The notes beneath the pieces are model-generated. The model ran no database searches and had not been told where the DNA came from. It saw nothing but the letters and a program-made list of their open reading frames with translations. Made by a program: the position numbers and the translations under genes. A stretch of DNA of 64,000 bases from Nonomuraea rhodomycinica (lineage in GTDB: Bacteria; Actinomycetota; Actinomycetes; Streptosporangiales; Streptosporangiaceae). The DNA lies in contig NZ_JABWGO010000005.1 in the NCBI RefSeq assembly GCF_013363995.1, positions 266,711-330,710 of the forward strand, in the 5' to 3' direction. Numbering within the stretch: the first letter of the stretch is position 1; every line of letters starts with the position of its first letter. This document shows, in pieces, positions 16,934 to 24,349 of the stretch.

Positions 16934-17148
16934 GCAGGCCCCCGGCCCTTGCCGCCGCCCCACACGATCCCTCGCACCCTGTCTGCGGACGCTCTGACAA
17001 GCAGCCTCGACCATCGGTCGCCCTACCTCTCCACGTGCTAACCGAATAGTCGGTGTGCGCGAGGGAAGAGCCTGCTCGTCATAGCTGCAGGGGGCAGTAT
17101 GCGCGACGAATACCCGGCACCGCGATGCCTCCCGACATGGGGAGGCAT
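16934..17148. other. Spacer before duplicated element
   Basis: No gene or regulatory signal is supported. A short hairpin (GATGCCTCC / GGAGGCATC, about 17124-17148) directly precedes the first copy of the 170-bp repeat. Confidence 0.45.
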
Positions 17149-17318
17149 CAGCCGCTGGAGCCTCGGCGCAGCATCGAGCCCACTGCCAAGATGGGCATCG
17201 TGGGCGACAGCTGCCGGGCGGAGCCCGGCCCTCGGGAAAGGCGTCCGAGCGGAGCGAGGGCCGTGGTGTGCGGGCGGGCGTCGGACGGCCCACCCGGGAG
17301 GTGGGCAACGGGTGGGTG
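17149..17318. repeat. 170-bp hairpin-rich non-coding element, copy 1
   Basis: This element is repeated at 18371-18540 with no indels and about nine mismatches (roughly 95% identity). It contains three conserved inverted repeats: GCCGGGC-N3-GCCCGGC, CCCTCG with CGAGGG enclosing a 20-nt loop, and GCCCACC-CGGGA-GGTGGGC. No mismatch falls in these stems; one falls in the 3-nt loop of the first. No reading frame is preferred. It may be a structured RNA, a recombination site or a mobile repeat; which one cannot be told here. Confidence 0.75.
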
Positions 17319-17421
17319 CGCGCTCCCGCTCGACGTCGACAGCCGCTCAATCGTGCCTGCCACGCCGTACCACCTCAATTGAATGGCACGCTTATGGCAC
17401 GCCTCGAGGTTAAAAGGACAT

Positions 17422-17664
17422 TCACCGGCTACGGATGGCCGCCTCGATGCGTAGAACCAGTCCCGTGAGCGCGACGAGCATAAAGACACCGAGTATCTGC
17501 CACGTAGGCTCACCATCGCCGATCAGGAGTGCCCCGCCGCACAGTGCTCCGCCGAGAACGAGAAGCGCCGTGCCGTACGTGCTGATTGTTTCGGTCTCGA
17601 CGTGATCGTCACTTGGCTTCTTCTGCCTCGCGGGTTCATCCGATTCAGCCACGGCGGAGAGCAT
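17422..17664 (-). CDS. Small two-helix membrane protein
   Basis: An 80-aa protein: a charged N-terminus (about 30 residues, ESDEPARQKKPSDDHVE), then two hydrophobic segments (YGTALLVLGGALCGGALLIG and WQILGVFMLVALTGLVL) separated by a short acidic turn, and a basic end (RIEAAIRSR). The ATG at 17664 has AAGGA ten bases upstream. Not recognised as a named family. It lies between the two copies of the 170-bp repeat and may be part of a passenger segment. Confidence 0.55.
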   Translation of the reverse strand: MLSAVAESDEPARQKKPSDDHVETETISTYGTALLVLGGALCGGALLIGDGEPTWQILGVFMLVALTGLVLRIEAAIRSR

Positions 17665-17953
17665 TCCACGTTGATCCTTGATGCGGAAGCCCCGCCCGCC
17701 CGCGGCTCCTCTGCCCGATCTTCCCGTCTGTCTCGTCCACCTGCACAGGCAGCGGGCCAGGGGTCGGAGCTCCCTGCTGGAAGAACGCGCTTGGCCCCTG
17801 GCCCTTGGACTGCTGGGCCATGCCTGGACGTGGAAGACAGGAAGATCGAGCATCGCCGGGCGCCAGTTTCCGCGCGCCGGTTCATCGCGATCAGTTCGGA
17901 GCCGAGACCCGCCGGAGGCATGGCCATGCCGATCGATGCCAGGATGGCGAATC

Positions 17954-18280
17954 ATGGACGATCTTCATCCCTATGACGATAACGAGCCGATCATTGCGCC
18001 GGTGGAGCGGTGGCGGCGTGATCGTGCTGGGGCGCTGGAAGCGGCAGGGACGATCTTGACGATGGAGGGGCCGTTCGAGGCAGGCGGCATGGATCCCGTC
18101 TACATCCTCCGGTTGGAGCAGCCTCCGACGGAGATCGATGTCGCCGTTTTCCGGGGCGGCATCCTGGACGTGACCCGGGTCAACTGGGACGACCTGTCAC
18201 TTGCTCAGGAAGGAGTTCAGGTCTCGACAGCGGATGAGCTGATAGCGGCGTTGGATCGCGTCGCCGGTTGCCGGCGGTGA
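17954..18280 (+). CDS. Hypothetical protein, 108 aa
   Basis: An acidic soluble protein starting MDDLHPYDDNEPIIAPVERW, with an AGGA ribosome site. It has a beta-rich centre (VYILRLEQPPTEIDVAVFRG) and a C-terminal helix. It has the size and composition of immunity-type or antitoxin-type proteins, but no motif supports that. It sits between the two 170-bp repeats. Confidence 0.55.
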   Translation: MDDLHPYDDNEPIIAPVERWRRDRAGALEAAGTILTMEGPFEAGGMDPVYILRLEQPPTEIDVAVFRGGILDVTRVNWDDLSLAQEGVQVSTADELIAALDRVAGCRR

Positions 18281-18370
18281 CGTGCCGGCTGTCGGCACCA
18301 CAGCTCGGTGCGACACGAGGGCGGGCGGCGCTGTTCCCCACCACGCCCGCGGGAGCGCATGGGCAAGGAG

Positions 18371-18540
18371 CAGCCGTTGGAGCCTCGGCGCAGCATCGAG
18401 CCCACTGATCAGATGGTCATCATGGGCGACAGCTGCCGGGCGCAGCCCGGCCCTCGGGAAAGGCGTCCGAGCGGAGCGAGGGCCATGGTGTGCGGGTGGG
18501 CGTCGGACGGCCCACCCGGGAGGTGGGCAACGGGTGGGTG
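18371..18540. repeat. 170-bp hairpin-rich non-coding element, copy 2
   Basis: Second copy of the element at 17149-17318, same length and orientation, with all three stems intact. It ends five bases before the 44-bp attL repeat of the tRNA-Val element, so its right edge nearly coincides with the integration boundary. Confidence 0.75.
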
Positions 18541-18545
18541 TGCAG

Positions 18546-18589
18546 GGTGGGCGGTACTGGGTTCGAACCAGTGACCCCTCGCTTGTAAG
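18546..18589 (+). repeat. attL, 44-bp copy of tRNA-Val 3' end
   Basis: Identical over 44 bases to 21201-21244. It covers the acceptor 3' strand, T-arm, variable loop and part of the anticodon arm, but lacks the 5' half, so it is not a tRNA gene. Confidence 0.88.
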
Positions 18590-18879
18590 TCAACCCAGAA
18601 AGGGGCGGGACCAGCACCGGAACCCGCCCTGACCTGGGCGTGCGGTCCACCGTTGTCCACCGCCGTCCGGGCTCGTTCATGGCGATTGTCACCCAGATAG
18701 TCACTCACGACGACCATGCTTGCGATCAGCCGCGAGGCAGCGTCAACGCCTCCGCATGCGCGGACGGTGCTCCGGGGGTACGTCATTGGCGGTGATCTTT
18801 TCCTTGCCATAGACGATGCCGCACCAGCCCCTCACAGGTACAACTGCATGGTGCACATCGATCGCGATATCTCGCTGGG
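18590..18879. other. Spacer between attL and cargo gene
   Basis: 290 bp inside the island with no supported gene; it presumably carries the cargo gene promoter, but no convincing -10/-35 pair is visible. Confidence 0.4.
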
Positions 18880-20325
18880 ATGATCAGAAGTGGGACGGCG
18901 CTGGGCGCCCTGGGGTCGTTGCTGGACAGGTCGCTCGTACAGATCAGTGAGGCGTCAGCGGACGCACGAACGTACGACCGGCAAGCGATCTACGAGGTCG
19001 CGGACATGTGGGACAACAACACCTTTCCTCTGTTCCATGCTGCGACCGCCTTCACCTCCATTGGGCGGGAACGGCGTGCCCGCGCTGCCCTCACATGGAT
19101 GGCCGATCTCGGATCGGAGCGGCGAAGCTGGATGGTCGAGCAGGCCGCGGCGGCGGGGCACCCACTGGAGCGGTTACTGCCGCCACCGGTAGCGAAGCCT
19201 CTCCACACCAGGGACTACCGAGGGCAGGTAAGTCCCCCGTTCATGCCGCTGACCGCCGAGGCTGCGCTTGAGCTTGGAACCGACTACGACTTTGCCGCCG
19301 CCGAGGTCCGCACCCTACTGATCGAACGTGTCGGCACACGACTGACCGGGTCACTCGTCCTGTCCGCCCCGCGCCGCTACGACGGTGGCCTACAGGCGGC
19401 AGATCCGCCCGAGTTGAACCTGTGGCTGGAGGACGTCACCGACGTAAACTTCGACTCCGACGACCGGGTGGGAGCCGCCCTGCATAGCGGGGCGGAGGGG
19501 ATAGTGATTGGCGTCGGCGCGAGCGGAGAGCTACGCGCGACCAGCGGCACCGCCTACCCCGATGACCGGTCCTGGCATCTTTCCACCGCGGGCCGGGCCG
19601 CCGACCAGCGGACCCCACCCCGTGAGGAACAAACTCGCCGCACACCTGAGCGACGGCGACCATACCCAGAGGGCGCGGTCCTGGTCGCCGCCAGGATCTT
19701 GCACAGCGTGATGCTGGAGATCCGCATGGTCCGCTACGCCCACCTCGCCGATCGGATTCCCGTACGGATGCTCGCGAGCGCACTCGCTGGCGCGGATGCA
19801 GACATCCTGGCCGCAGGCGCCCACCGAGGTAGTCGCCGCGAGAAGGCATTCCGTAACCTGACCGAGACCTGGATCAAGAAGGGTGGCTCCGCCCTGGCGC
19901 CCTGGTTTATCGGTGAACTACGTCGCGTCATCCGCGAGGAGCGGCTCCCGGACGCCACCAAAGCATGGATCGAAGGAATCACCACACCAGAGGCGAAGCA
20001 CCCGCGCCTCGTCACGGCATCGGCTCTCGACCTGCCCCCAGAAGGTGAGCTCCGGCTCGCCAAGTACACGACCGCACACACCCGTCACGAGACGCCACAA
20101 GACCCCGCCGCCGTCATAGTTCTAGCCCACACTGAACAGGACTCCCCGAATCGGCCTTGGCGGCTCCGCGCTCTCAAGGTTGAAGATGTGAGCCGGTTCC
20201 GATTGCGGACCGATGCATTCGACGGCCCACACGAATTGCGGACCGTCGAGGAGACAATCAGCGTGGAGTCCCTGAAGCTCGGCCGCGACGCCCTCGATGT
20301 TCACGGGAGAAAAGCCCGGCCTTGA
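18880..20325 (+). CDS. Island cargo protein of unknown function, 481 aa
   Basis: Not recognised. It is a soluble protein with no signal peptide or membrane helix. Residues 20-120 are helical with repeat-like features (FHAATAFTSIGRERRARAAL), reminiscent of short helical hairpins. Residues 130-250 are mixed. Residues 265-350 form another helical part (ARILHSVMLEIRMVRYAHLA), and the C-terminus (about 390-475) is beta-rich. No nuclease, protease or NTPase motif is visible. It is the only full-length cargo gene kept in an otherwise collapsed island, which suggests selection for it or recent arrival. The ATG at 18880 lacks a clear ribosome site; a GTG follows at 18890. Confidence 0.6.
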   Translation: MIRSGTALGALGSLLDRSLVQISEASADARTYDRQAIYEVADMWDNNTFPLFHAATAFTSIGRERRARAALTWMADLGSERRSWMVEQAAAAGHPLERLLPPPVAKPLHTRDYRGQVSPPFMPLTAEAALELGTDYDFAAAEVRTLLIERVGTRLTGSLVLSAPRRYDGGLQAADPPELNLWLEDVTDVNFDSDDRVGAALHSGAEGIVIGVGASGELRATSGTAYPDDRSWHLSTAGRAADQRTPPREEQTRRTPERRRPYPEGAVLVAARILHSVMLEIRMVRYAHLADRIPVRMLASALAGADADILAAGAHRGSRREKAFRNLTETWIKKGGSALAPWFIGELRRVIREERLPDATKAWIEGITTPEAKHPRLVTASALDLPPEGELRLAKYTTAHTRHETPQDPAAVIVLAHTEQDSPNRPWRLRALKVEDVSRFRLRTDAFDGPHELRTVEETISVESLKLGRDALDVHGRKARP

Positions 20326-20416
20326 CGCGCCAGCGGGCTGAGACGCTCTCGCGCCCTCCTCGCCCTGTTCCCAGGGGCAGGTTTCGAGATCACGCGACGC
20401 TTGAGCGTGCCGTCTT

Positions 20417-20422
20417 TAGCAT
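20417..20422 (+). promoter_or_regulatory. Putative -10 of leaderless XRE transcript
   Basis: TAGCAT ends six bases before the GTG at 20429, with no ribosome site. Confidence 0.5.
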
Positions 20423-20428
20423 GGATTC

Positions 20429-20803
20429 GTGGCCACGATAGGCGAACGCATCCGCAGCGTCCGGAAGCGGCGGGGCCTGACTCAGCAGGGCCTTGCCGAC
20501 CTTGCCGGCGTGTCTGCCTCGCTCATCCGGAAGCTTGAGCAGGACGCGCGGAGAGACGTGCGGCTGGAAACGCTGCGCAAGATCGCGGTTGCCCTCAAGG
20601 TGCCAACAACCTCGCTGATGATCCGGCACGATGCGGAGCCAGCCGACGAGCAGACTCTCGACCTGTGGGGGCCAGTACGGCGGGCGCTGTACGGCCTCGA
20701 AGGTCCGCCCTTGGATGCGCCGACCCGAGAAGGACTGGGCTCAGCCCTGGAAGCGTCGATGCCGCTGTGGAAGCAGGATCGCTATTCGCAGATCGCGGCC
20801 TAA
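20429..20803 (+). CDS. XRE-family regulator, C-terminally truncated
   Basis: A 124-aa protein with an intact N-terminal helix-turn-helix (IGERIRSVRKRRGLTQQGLA, then VSASLIRKLEQ). Related actinomycete regulators continue for about 400 residues with a helical repeat domain. Here the reading frame stops just after DAPTREGLGSALEASMPLW, at the point where integrase sequence begins, so a deletion removed the sensor domain. The DNA-binding part may still act. Confidence 0.75.
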   Translation: MATIGERIRSVRKRRGLTQQGLADLAGVSASLIRKLEQDARRDVRLETLRKIAVALKVPTTSLMIRHDAEPADEQTLDLWGPVRRALYGLEGPPLDAPTREGLGSALEASMPLWKQDRYSQIAA

Positions 20804-21155
20804 AGCTGCCCCGTCTGTGCGTCGACGTCCTACGCGCCCTGGCCGACGAACAGACCTCCACCGAATCCGATCTCGCCTTCCGCACAAAGAACGGAACGGC
20901 GCTCACCGCGCACAACGTACGGCGCGACTTCCGCAAGATCCTCGACGACGCCGATCTCCCCGGCAAGGACTGGTCCCCTCGGGAGATGCGGCACAGCTTC
21001 GTCTCGCTGCTGTCGGACTCCGGCGTACCGATCGAGGACATCTCCCGCCTCGTCGGCCGCCGGAACACCGTGGTCACCGAGACCGTCTACCGCAAGCAGA
21101 TCCGCCCGTGCTCATGCAGGGCGCGGAGAAGATGGACAGCCTCTTCGAGGCATAG
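20800..21155 (+). pseudogene. Tyrosine recombinase (integrase) C-terminal remnant, frameshifted
   Basis: The fragment begins at LKLPRLCVDVLRALADEQ and keeps the catalytic C-terminal half of a tyrosine integrase: REMRHSFVSLLSDSGVPIED with the Arg-His pair, SRLVGRRNTVVTETVY with the tyrosine, and RKQIRP. One base is missing near 21108 (CGCCCGTG where CGCCCGGTG keeps frame); the other frame then gives the natural end VLMQGAEKMDSLFEA and a stop at 21155. The N-terminal half is deleted. It lies beside the tRNA 3' end as expected for the integrase of this site. Confidence 0.82.
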
Positions 21156-21199
21156 TCACTCGGTCCGCGAAAACAAGATCGGCAACACGCCGTTTCACC

Positions 21200-21274
21200 T
21201 GGTGGGCGGTACTGGGTTCGAACCAGTGACCCCTCGCTTGTAAGGCGAGTGCTCTACCGCTGAGCTAACCGCCC
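21200..21274 (-). tRNA. tRNA-Val(UAC)
   Basis: The minus strand folds into a full cloverleaf: acceptor GGGCGGT/ACCGCCC, D-arm GCTC/GAGC, anticodon arm CTCGC-CTTACAA-GCGAG with anticodon TAC, and T-arm ACTGG-TTCGAAC-CCAGT. The discriminator is A and CCA is encoded. It is the integration target of the neighbouring island. Confidence 0.95.
21201..21244 (+). repeat. attR, 44-bp repeat within intact tRNA-Val
   Basis: Exact match to 18546-18589. It lies inside the functional tRNA, so integration regenerated the gene. Confidence 0.88.
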
Positions 21275-21291
21275 CTGATCGGCACTACACC

Positions 21292-22248
21292 TTACGACAC
21301 CAACGGCTGGGATCGCACATCAAGAACCCAGCCCGGACCCAGTTCGGGGCGGCCGGCGGCGCGCCAGCCCAGGAGTGAGGCCCCGAGCATGCCGGCGTCC
21401 ACGCCCAGGGCCGCCGGGTGCAGGGGTGGTGCGGCGCGGAAGGCGAGGCGCTTGACGAGGCGGGTGCGGACCGGGTCGAAGAGCGCCGGACCGGCCTCGG
21501 CCAGGCCGCCGCCCAGCACGATCATGGTGGGGTCCAGCAGCAGCGTGTACGTGGCCAGGGCCAGCGACAGGGCCTCCACGGCCTCGTCCCACACCTCGAT
21601 GGCCACCGGGTCGTCCGAGGCGACCACCTGCTCGGCCCGTATGCCTTCCAGGCCCGAGCGCTGGCTGTAGCGCCGGCCGACCGAGGCGGCCGAGGCGTAC
21701 GTCTCCAGGCAGCCGAACTGGCCGCACGCGCACTGCTCCCCGTCCGGGAAGACCGGGATGTGCCCGATCTCGCCGCCCCAGCCGGAGGCGCCTCCGTACG
21801 GCTCGCCGTGCAGGATCATGGCGCCGGCGATGCCGGTGCCGATCGGCAGGAACAGGAAGTCCGAAACGCCGCGCCCCGCTCCGAGGACGCTCTCCGCGAG
21901 CCCTCCCGTGCGGACGTCGTGGCCGAGCAGGACGGGGACGTCCAGCGGCGTGAACGCGGTGGCCGGGACGTCGCTCCAGCCGAGGTTGGCGGCGTACAGG
22001 GCGGTGTCCTCGGAGACCAGCCCGGGAACGACCAGGCCGACCCCTGCCGGGTTGCCGTCGCCCGAGTCCGCCAGGTGGCCGATGAAGTCGCGGATCGCCG
22101 CCACGACCGCCTCAGGCCCCTCCGAGACCGGAGTGGGGCGTCGCTCGCTCAACAGCACCGCGCCGGACTCGCTGACGAGGCCGCCCTTCATGGACGTGCC
22201 ACCGACGTCGAGCGCTACGACGAACGAACTGCTCCTAGGTTCGGACAC
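21292..22248 (-). CDS. ROK-family sugar kinase (glucokinase-like)
   Basis: A 318-aa ROK protein. The N-terminus carries the ATP phosphate-binding motif ALDVGGTSMKGGLV. The sugar-binding and catalytic region includes VLLGHDVRTGG, and the ROK zinc signature follows EIGHIPV as GEQCACGQFGCLE. There is no N-terminal helix-turn-helix, so it is an enzyme rather than a ROK repressor. It probably phosphorylates glucose or a related sugar. The GTG at 22248 is preceded at eight bases by TATCGT. Confidence 0.88.
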   Translation of the reverse strand: MSEPRSSSFVVALDVGGTSMKGGLVSESGAVLLSERRPTPVSEGPEAVVAAIRDFIGHLADSGDGNPAGVGLVVPGLVSEDTALYAANLGWSDVPATAFTPLDVPVLLGHDVRTGGLAESVLGAGRGVSDFLFLPIGTGIAGAMILHGEPYGGASGWGGEIGHIPVFPDGEQCACGQFGCLETYASAASVGRRYSQRSGLEGIRAEQVVASDDPVAIEVWDEAVEALSLALATYTLLLDPTMIVLGGGLAEAGPALFDPVRTRLVKRLAFRAAPPLHPAALGVDAGMLGASLLGWRAAGRPELGPGWVLDVRSQPLVS

Positions 22249-22256
22249 GGTACGAG

Positions 22257-22262
22257 ACGATA
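22257..22262 (-). promoter_or_regulatory. Putative -10 of leaderless ROK kinase transcript
   Basis: TATCGT lies eight bases before the GTG at 22248. Confidence 0.4.
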
Positions 22263-22392
22263 GCGCAGCTCAGTAAATGTCTGGAAAGGGGTCTCCGAGG
22301 CTTCTTCAGCCTCGCGTCCCATCTTGTCCAAGTTTCTGAAGGCTTGTCCCAGTCGGGCCGACCCTCTCAGAATGCCGGTCCGCCTCAGGGGC

Positions 22393-22701
22393 TCAGGCGC
22401 GGCCCAGGACCCGGTTCAGGGCCGCCTCGACCTCCGCCGACAGCCCCGGCGGGGCCCCCGAACCCGCGAAGGCCCTGGCCCGGGCCATCCGCACCGCCCC
22501 GCAGGCCCGGCACTCCACCTCGCCCAGGCGGCAGATGAGCGCCGTGGACCCGCACGTACGGCAGGAGTCGAGATCGAGGTCGTGCAGGCGCTGGCAGTCA
22601 GGGCAGATGAGCACCTGGGACTCCCGGCGTACCCCGCGCTTCCACGGGCTGGCGCCCTTGACGGGGTCGGTCTGCCGGGCCCCGCAGCGGTAGCAGGGCA
22701 T
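22393..22701 (-). CDS. Small zinc-ribbon protein
   Basis: A 102-aa protein with four CxxC pairs: CYRC near the start, CPDC, CRTC and CRAC. The pairs would form two zinc ribbons. The C-terminal tail is helical. It lies eleven bases downstream of the peroxiredoxin gene stop on the same strand, so the two are probably co-transcribed. The function is unknown. Confidence 0.75.
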   Translation of the reverse strand: MPCYRCGARQTDPVKGASPWKRGVRRESQVLICPDCQRLHDLDLDSCRTCGSTALICRLGEVECRACGAVRMARARAFAGSGAPPGLSAEVEAALNRVLGRA

Positions 22702-22712
22702 GGTGTCCTCCG

Positions 22713-23195
22713 TTACGAGATGTCGGCGAGTGCCTTCACGTAGGCGGCGACGTCACGTGCGGTGCCGGCCGGGTTGACCACCGACCACCGGATCACGCCC
22801 TCACCGTCGATGATGAAGGTGCCACGCCGCGCGATGCCTTTCGCATCGTCGAAGACACCGTACGCCCGGGCGACCTGTCCGTGTGGCCAGAAGTCGGAGA
22901 GCAGGGGAAAACCGTAACCCTCCTGGTCCGCCCAGGCACGGTGGGTGAACAGGGAGTCGACCGAGACGGTGAGGATCTGCGCGTCGACGTCGAGATCGCG
23001 CAGGGCGGCCAGCTCGCTCTGGCAGACCCCGCTGAAGGCGAGCGGGTAGAAGACCAGCACGACCTTCCCGCCCCGGAAGCCGGACAGCCTCACGGGCGTG
23101 CCGTGCTGGTCCTGAAGCTCGAAGTCCGGAGCCACGGCACCCACCGCGGCAGGATGTTGCGTCACGGCACTCATCCTGCCGTATCCGGCCGGCAC
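22713..23195 (-). CDS. ahpE: AhpE-like 1-Cys peroxiredoxin
   Basis: A 160-aa peroxiredoxin with the peroxidatic cysteine at about residue 58 in YPLAFSGVCQSEL, matching the PxxxxxxC pattern of AhpE/Bcp types. No clear resolving cysteine is present, which fits 1-Cys AhpE. It reduces peroxides and peroxynitrite. The GTG at 23195 is chosen because AGGGAG lies five bases upstream; an ATG at 23174 is the alternative. It is nine bases downstream of DUF3052; the same pair (Rv2239c, ahpE) occurs near aceE in M. tuberculosis. Confidence 0.85.
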   Translation of the reverse strand: MPAGYGRMSAVTQHPAAVGAVAPDFELQDQHGTPVRLSGFRGGKVVLVFYPLAFSGVCQSELAALRDLDVDAQILTVSVDSLFTHRAWADQEGYGFPLLSDFWPHGQVARAYGVFDDAKGIARRGTFIIDGEGVIRWSVVNPAGTARDVAAYVKALADIS

Positions 23196-23204
23196 TGGTG
23201 CTCC

Positions 23205-23633
23205 CTAGCGTCGCCCCTTGGGCGAGACGAGCCTGGTCCCCGACCAGTCGGGGGCGGCGGAGATGCTGCTGGTCTGCGAGAGACCCGCGGTCGCGGCGTC
23301 CTCCCCGATGTCGCTCGGCTCCACGTGGCCGTCACGTCCGGCCTTCGGAGTCAGCAGCCAGATCTGGCCGCCTTCGGCGAGACCTCGCATGGCGTCGCTC
23401 AGGACGTCGAACAGGTCCCCGTCGCCGTCACGCCACCACAGCAGCACCACGTCGACGACGTCGTCGGTGTCCTCGTCCAACAGCTCGTTGCCGGTCAGGT
23501 TCTCGATGGACTCGCGAAGCTTCTCGTCGACGTCCTCGTCCCAACCGATCTCCTGCACCACCTGACCCGGCTTGAGGCCGAGTCGTTCGGCCAGGCCGCG
23601 CTCGCCCTGCGCCTGACCCGCGGTCGCGCTCAC
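23205..23633 (-). CDS. DUF3052 family protein
   Basis: A 142-aa acidic protein with the DUF3052 features: AERLGLKPGQVVQEIGWDED, an acidic DEDTDDVVDVVLLWWRDGDG block, then GGQIWLLTPKAGRDGHVEPS and SISAAPDWSGTRLV. It is homologous to the gene beside ahpE in mycobacteria. The biochemical function is unknown. The GTG start has a GGAGGG ribosome site. Confidence 0.88.
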   Translation of the reverse strand: MSATAGQAQGERGLAERLGLKPGQVVQEIGWDEDVDEKLRESIENLTGNELLDEDTDDVVDVVLLWWRDGDGDLFDVLSDAMRGLAEGGQIWLLTPKAGRDGHVEPSDIGEDAATAGLSQTSSISAAPDWSGTRLVSPKGRR

Positions 23634-23749
23634 GTTTATCCCTCCTGCTTGAGTGGCCCCGCTTGTGCGGTTATCGCTTCGGGACAGTCCACACGCTGTG
23701 ACCCTCAGTCGTCAACGGTCGCCACGGGTACGGCCGTAGGCGGCCATAA

Positions 23750-24157
23750 TTAATCGGACAAAAATGACAGTCGAACCTGGCGCTGCGGGTTGTCGACATT
23801 GAGGTCGACGAGGGCGATCGACTGCCAGGTGCCCAGCGCCAGCCGGCCGCCGACCACCGGGACGGTGGCGTACGGCGGGATGAGCGCCGGCATCACGTGC
23901 GACCTGCCGTGACCGCGCGAACCGTGGGCGTGACGCCACCGGTCGTCGGCCGGCAGCAGCTCGCGCAGCGCCGCGAGCAGGTCGTCGTCGCTGCCCGACC
24001 CCAGCTCCATCAGGACCACGCCGGCGGTCGCGTGCGGGACGAAGACGTGCAGCAGTCCGTCCTCGCCCTGTTCGCGCACGAAGTCCGCGCAGGCCGGCGT
24101 TATGTCGTGCACCGTCTCGCGCGAGCCCGTGGCCACGGAGATGATCTGGGATCTCAC
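23750..24157 (-). CDS. yjbQ: YjbQ family protein (secondary thiamine-phosphate synthase type)
   Basis: A 135-aa protein with the UPF0047/YjbQ motifs: HDITPACADFVREQG, LHVFVPHATAGVVLMELGSG and GRLALGTWQSIALVDLNVDN. The conserved histidine in VPHATA and the GTWQ block form the active centre. Family members have weak thiamine-phosphate synthase activity; the real role is open. It lies nine bases after the DUF1918 stop but also has its own TAGAAT box six bases from the GTG. Confidence 0.87.
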   Translation of the reverse strand: MRSQIISVATGSRETVHDITPACADFVREQGEDGLLHVFVPHATAGVVLMELGSGSDDDLLAALRELLPADDRWRHAHGSRGHGRSHVMPALIPPYATVPVVGGRLALGTWQSIALVDLNVDNPQRQVRLSFLSD

Positions 24158-24163
24158 ACGTGA

Positions 24164-24169
24164 ATTCTA
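24164..24169 (-). promoter_or_regulatory. Putative -10 of leaderless yjbQ transcript
   Basis: TAGAAT ends six bases before the GTG at 24157 and overlaps the stop codon of the preceding DUF1918 gene. Confidence 0.48.
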
Positions 24170-24349
24170 CTGAGGCACGATGACCGCATCCGGGCCGGGA
24201 AACACCAGGCCGGTGTGCCCGTCGTCGAACCGCACGATGTACGGGGGGCCTCCGTTCGCCCCGTGGACCTCCACGATGACTCCCCCGTGATCGATTTCTC
24301 CGACGACGTTCCCGTGCACAAGGAGCCGATCGCCTACCGTCGCGTTCAT
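24167..24349 (-). CDS. DUF1918 family protein
   Basis: A 60-aa protein with an SH3-like beta-barrel pattern: ATVGDRLLVHGNVVGEIDHG, GVIVEVHGANGGPPYIVRFD, GHTGLVFPGPDAVIVPQ. This is the typical length and sequence of actinobacterial DUF1918. The function is unknown; the fold suggests binding of nucleic acid or protein. Confidence 0.87.
   Translation of the reverse strand: MNATVGDRLLVHGNVVGEIDHGGVIVEVHGANGGPPYIVRFDDGHTGLVFPGPDAVIVPQ

Larger units (their letters stand above)
18546..21244. mobile_element. Degenerate integrative element in tRNA-Val(UAC)
   Basis: A 2.7-kb segment bounded by perfect 44-bp direct repeats that are the 3' end of the tRNA-Val gene. The integrase remnant lies next to the tRNA-proximal end, as in actinomycete integrative elements and phages. 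Only a 481-aa cargo gene, a truncated XRE regulator and the broken integrase remain; replication, transfer and excisionase genes are gone. A deletion junction near 20790-20800 joins the XRE gene to the integrase. It should no longer move by itself. Confidence 0.85.

Noticed and set aside
18546..18589. A second tRNA-Val gene
   Set aside because: Only the 3' part is present; the acceptor 5' strand and D-arm are missing. It is an attachment site.
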